A stretch of 14,385 bases of DNA, from positions 1 to 14,385 of the forward strand of contig CACXED010000058.1 of the NCBI GenBank assembly GCA_902766575.1. Direction: 5' to 3'. Source of the DNA: an uncultured Ruminococcus sp. GTDB taxonomy: Bacteria; Bacillota; Clostridia; Oscillospirales; CAG-272. The position numbers and the translations under genes were made by a program. Shown piece by piece: positions 13,858 to 14,385 of the stretch. Positions within the stretch are counted from its first letter, which is position 1. Each line of letters opens with the position of its first letter. The notes under the pieces are model-generated. The model was not told where the DNA came from. It saw only the letters and a list, made by a program, of their open reading frames with translations, and ran no database searches.

Positions 13858-14052
13858 AGAGTCAAATGAAGCCGGCAGGAAACATCCGGCGGTCAGATCG
13901 TTTGTTACGAATCCTCCGCCGCTTGACCGAAGGAGCAAAACTCTCAGGTAAATAGACTGCCGTCCGATGACACTCCGGAGAATCCCGAAAGGGTGCCGAA
14001 GGTGCAACACTCCCGCTTTCCGGGAGCGAATCTCTCAGGCAAAAGGACGGAA
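13858..14052 (+). promoter_or_regulatory. Tandem glycine riboswitch (gcvT-type)
   Basis: Two copies of the conserved glycine aptamer core are visible: CCGAAGGAGCAA...CTCTCAGG (13927-13948) and CCGAAGGTGCAA...CTCTCAGG (13996-14039), each followed by the AAA..GAC/GGAC linker. Aptamer 2 is complete: P1 pairs CCGTCC (13960-13965) with GGACGG (14045-14050), GGAGA (13977-13981) faces CTCTC, and P3b pairs CTCCCG/CGGGAG. Aptamer 1 has P1 GGCAG (13874-13878) with CTGCC (13957-13961) and a GGTCA/TGACC stem, but lacks the usual GGAGAG on its 5' side. The RNA senses glycine; upstream of AGCS transporters it normally adjusts uptake or export to glycine level. Confidence 0.93.
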
Positions 14053-14063
14053 TGAATACTCAT

Positions 14064-14114
14064 CGCCCGCCGTATCCTCCTATATGGTCGATACCTGCGG
14101 GAACGTCGTTTTTT
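14064..14114 (+). terminator. Expression-platform terminator of the glycine riboswitch
   Basis: CGCCCGC and GTAT (14064-14075) pair with ATAC and GCGGG..CG (14091-14105), with small bulges, and six Ts follow at 14109-14114. GACG at 14046-14049, part of aptamer-2 P1, is complementary to CGTC at 14104-14107. Glycine binding, which locks P1, could therefore alter terminator formation. The on/off direction cannot be read with certainty. Confidence 0.65.
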
Positions 14115-14182
14115 ATCCGGGGTTTCAGCCGCTTCTTTGTGCGCGGCATGAAGCTCTTATTTTATTTTAGGCAGGTGCTTTT

Positions 14183-14385
14183 ATGCAACCGTTAGTATCA
14201 TTTTTAGCCGGCGGTTTTGTCGACAAGATCGCCGAGATCAACAACGCGATAAACGGCGTTGTCTGGGGCGTCCCGGCGCTGGTGCTGCTCATAGGTACCG
14301 GTATCCTGATGACCATTCTCACCAAGTTCTTCCAGTTCTCCCACTTCGGGCATATGTGGAAGGAGACCATCGGCTCGCTTTTCAA
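14183..14385 (+). CDS. Sodium:alanine/glycine symporter (AGCS family), N-terminal part
   Basis: The gene runs off the right edge; 67 codons are visible (MQPLVSFLAGGFVDKIAEINN...). The first helix region, VVWGVPALVLLIGTGILMTILTKFFQFSHF (residues 26-55), has the AGCS pattern G.P.L.LL.GTG...T..T.F.QF. AGCS carriers are normally about 450-480 residues and move alanine or glycine with sodium across the membrane. GCAGGTG lies 5 bases before the ATG at 14183. Control by the glycine riboswitch 131 bases upstream strongly supports glycine or alanine as substrate. Confidence 0.9.
   Translation, partial: MQPLVSFLAGGFVDKIAEINNAINGVVWGVPALVLLIGTGILMTILTKFFQFSHFGHMWKETIGSLF

Noticed and set aside
13509..13865. 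118-codon minus-strand frame in the gap after ssrA
   Set aside because: It begins inside the riboswitch promoter, has no ribosome site and its composition follows the AT-rich non-coding DNA.
1..14385. CRISPR array, IS element or prophage genes
   Set aside because: No spaced direct repeats, transposase or integrase motifs, or phage structural genes were seen on either strand.

Overview
The window looks like an ordinary stretch of a Gram-positive Clostridia chromosome, probably an Oscillospiraceae/Ruminococcaceae-type gut bacterium of medium-high GC. The assignment to Clostridia rests on several features: near-consensus SigA promoters with 17-base spacers, GGAGG-type ribosome binding sites, a DUF5722 protein, a CD3324-family regulator, clostridial-style surface proteins with a QTAD-like C-terminal anchor, a B. 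subtilis-style GK... tmRNA tag, and a glycine riboswitch ahead of an AGCS symporter. The family-level placement is inference. I see no phage, IS element, CRISPR array, tRNA or rRNA.

Layout from left to right. (1) 97-738 (-) encodes a secreted, membrane-anchored beta-sandwich-like surface protein. It is divergent from 1085-3556 (+), a large secreted DUF5722 protein with a glycosidase-like barrel and a C-terminal membrane anchor. (2) After a perfect 30-base palindromic terminator come two minus-strand genes: a small two-helix membrane protein of unknown function (3611-4234) and a CD3324/Mor-like HTH regulator (4378-4665). The regulator has a roughly 197-base highly structured leader. (3) Divergent from the regulator is a three-gene operon (5038-8668): a MoxR AAA+ ATPase, a DUF58 protein and a polytopic protein with a DUF4129-like tail. 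This is the usual MoxR/DUF58 module but without a transglutaminase. (4) 8852-10102 is an acyltransferase-3 membrane protein. A perfect consensus promoter, whose -35 box contains that gene's stop codon, then drives a right-handed beta-helix lipoprotein (10145-12439). (5) smpB (12593-13081) and ssrA/tmRNA (13085-13432) lie three bases apart, forming the complete trans-translation pair, and end at a strong terminator. (6) After a roughly 390-base non-coding gap comes a promoter, a tandem glycine riboswitch with a terminator-type expression platform, and the start of a sodium:alanine/glycine symporter gene that runs off the right edge.

Functionally the window mixes cell-envelope and polysaccharide genes (DUF5722 protein, acyltransferase, beta-helix lipoprotein, anchored sandwich protein, MoxR module) with ribosome rescue and glycine sensing. 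The most distinctive signals are in RNA: the structured leader of the HTH regulator with two adjacent hairpins whose loops are complementary; the glycine riboswitch whose first aptamer has a non-canonical 5' half; hairpins placed at the predicted 5' end of several transcripts; and the very tight smpB-ssrA junction. I did not find a clearly new multi-gene system. The structured leader next to the MoxR operon is the best candidate for something undescribed.
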